From assembly GCA_044226845.1 (NCBI GenBank), contig JBGAGG010000005.1, positions 186,001 to 250,000 of the forward strand: DNA of 64,000 nucleotides, written 5' to 3'. Below the pieces are notes generated by a model. It was not told the DNA's origin. It worked only from the letters and a program-made list of their open reading frames with translations, and made no database searches. Position 1 is the first letter of the stretch. Each line of letters begins with the position of its first letter. Source of the DNA: JAFDZO01 sp044226845. GTDB lineage: Bacteria; Bacteroidota; Ignavibacteria; Tepidaquicellales; Tepidaquicellaceae. Below, piece by piece: positions 63,580 to 64,000 of the stretch. Both the position numbers and the translations under genes were made by a program.

Positions 63580-64000
63580 TTATTTTATTAATGACATCTT
63601 TACAACCTGACTTCCGCTATTAGTTTCGATCTTACAATAATAAATTCCGGAAGGCTGATTGACCGCTTTCCACGTAATTTGATATTCACCTTCCCTGTAA
63701 AAATCTTCGGTTAATATATTTTCAAGTTTGCCGTTTATATTGTAAACTGAAAGTTTAACATTAGAAGATCTGTTTAAAATAAATTTTATATTAGTCGAAG
63801 GATTAAAAGGATTTGGAAAATTTTGCTGTAATAAAAACTCTGCCGGAATATTTGCCTGCTGCGTTTCAATTCCTATAGGAATTCCCTGTCCGCCGCCATT
63901 AGTTGTTTTTAAAATGGTGCCTTCTGTGCCGACTATCCAGCCGGTCTGATTGTTAACAAACTTTACGGATTTGAAAGTAATAGAATTGTTATTAAAAGGA
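63580..64000 (-). CDS. T9SS-sorted protein with YCF48/BNR-like repeats (5' part outside window)
   Basis: The C-terminal 139 residues are seen; the start is past the right edge. 'KFVNNQTGWIVGTEGTILKTTNGG' (key parts TGWIVGTEGTILKT) is a YCF48/BNR-type beta-propeller repeat. It is followed by a linker and a T9SS type A sorting domain ('QNFPNPFNPSTNIKF', 'GIYYCKIETNSGSQVVKMSLIK'). The stop lies 26 nt before the RND pump start on the same strand, so the two may share a transcript. Likely an exported propeller protein. Confidence 0.8.
   Translation of the reverse strand, partial: PFNNNSITFKSVKFVNNQTGWIVGTEGTILKTTNGGGQGIPIGIETQQANIPAEFLLQQNFPNPFNPSTNIKFILNRSSNVKLSVYNINGKLENILTEDFYREGEYQITWKAVNQPSGIYYCKIETNSGSQVVKMSLIK

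Noticed and set aside
1..64000. tRNA, rRNA, prophage, transposase, toxin-antitoxin or other defence genes
   Set aside because: I read all gaps on both strands and saw no tRNA-like T-arm or anticodon arm, no integrase or transposase, and no recognised defence gene. A tool such as tRNAscan-SE would settle the tRNA question.

Overview
The window looks like chromosomal DNA from a low-GC, Gram-negative member of the Bacteroidota/Chlorobiota assemblage, most likely an Ignavibacteria-type lineage. The main clue is a set of secreted proteins that end in a type IX secretion (T9SS type A) sorting domain with the 'NYPNPFNP' signature, usually after an 'LPVEL.SF' fibronectin-like module. Other clues are very AT-rich intergenic DNA, mostly absent Shine-Dalgarno sequences, and frequent TTG/GTG starts. 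The organism call is an inference from these features, not a database match.

Layout. 1-1821: two tandem paralogous proteins of unknown function. 2281-10281: a surface-polysaccharide cluster with a LamG/P-domain/dockerin protein, a T9SS-anchored beta-sandwich protein and two GH51-like glycosidases. 10351-19417: a small membrane protein, an MFS transporter, rho, an RNase E/G gene, a VOC protein, a very large outer-membrane protein and rpsT. 19523-23118: a minus-strand cluster with an SRPBCC protein, RidA, ParB, ParA and an MBL hydrolase. 23119-23968: a repeat-rich non-coding island. 23969-26957: a mitochondrial-type citrate synthase and a DUF6600-like lipoprotein. 27029-36721: minus-strand surE, a FkbM-like methyltransferase, obg, an unknown gene, sdhB, an unknown secreted protein, sdhA, a trypsin-like protease with TPRs and an enoyl-CoA hydratase. 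36913-45153: an aldo/keto reductase, tadA, an M15-like peptidase, HPr, a polyprenyl synthase, a subtilase and a DUF4424-like protein. 45281-49658: a peroxiredoxin, ribF-rpsO-pnp and a STAS protein. 50116-53053: a Rieske protein coupled to queG, a TspO-like protein and a lipoprotein MsrA. 53302-64000: two giant T9SS surface proteins, an orphan RND pump gene and the end of another T9SS protein.

How the genes fit together. Citrate synthase, succinate dehydrogenase SdhA/SdhB and an enoyl-CoA hydratase point to a respiratory/TCA metabolism. The surface genes point to growth on plant-type or other polysaccharides with T9SS export. Rho, RNase E/G, PNPase, S15, S20, Obg, TadA and QueG are core RNA and translation functions.

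I found no defence island, prophage, CRISPR array, transposase, rRNA or tRNA. The most notable signals are the dockerin/cohesin-like/T9SS neighbourhood with two GH51-like enzymes that have Asp where the nucleophile Glu is expected, REPIN-like and other hairpin repeats around parAB and upstream of citrate synthase, an interrupted sdh locus without a membrane subunit, and a translationally coupled Rieske-QueG pair. None of these amounts to a clearly new system on sequence alone.
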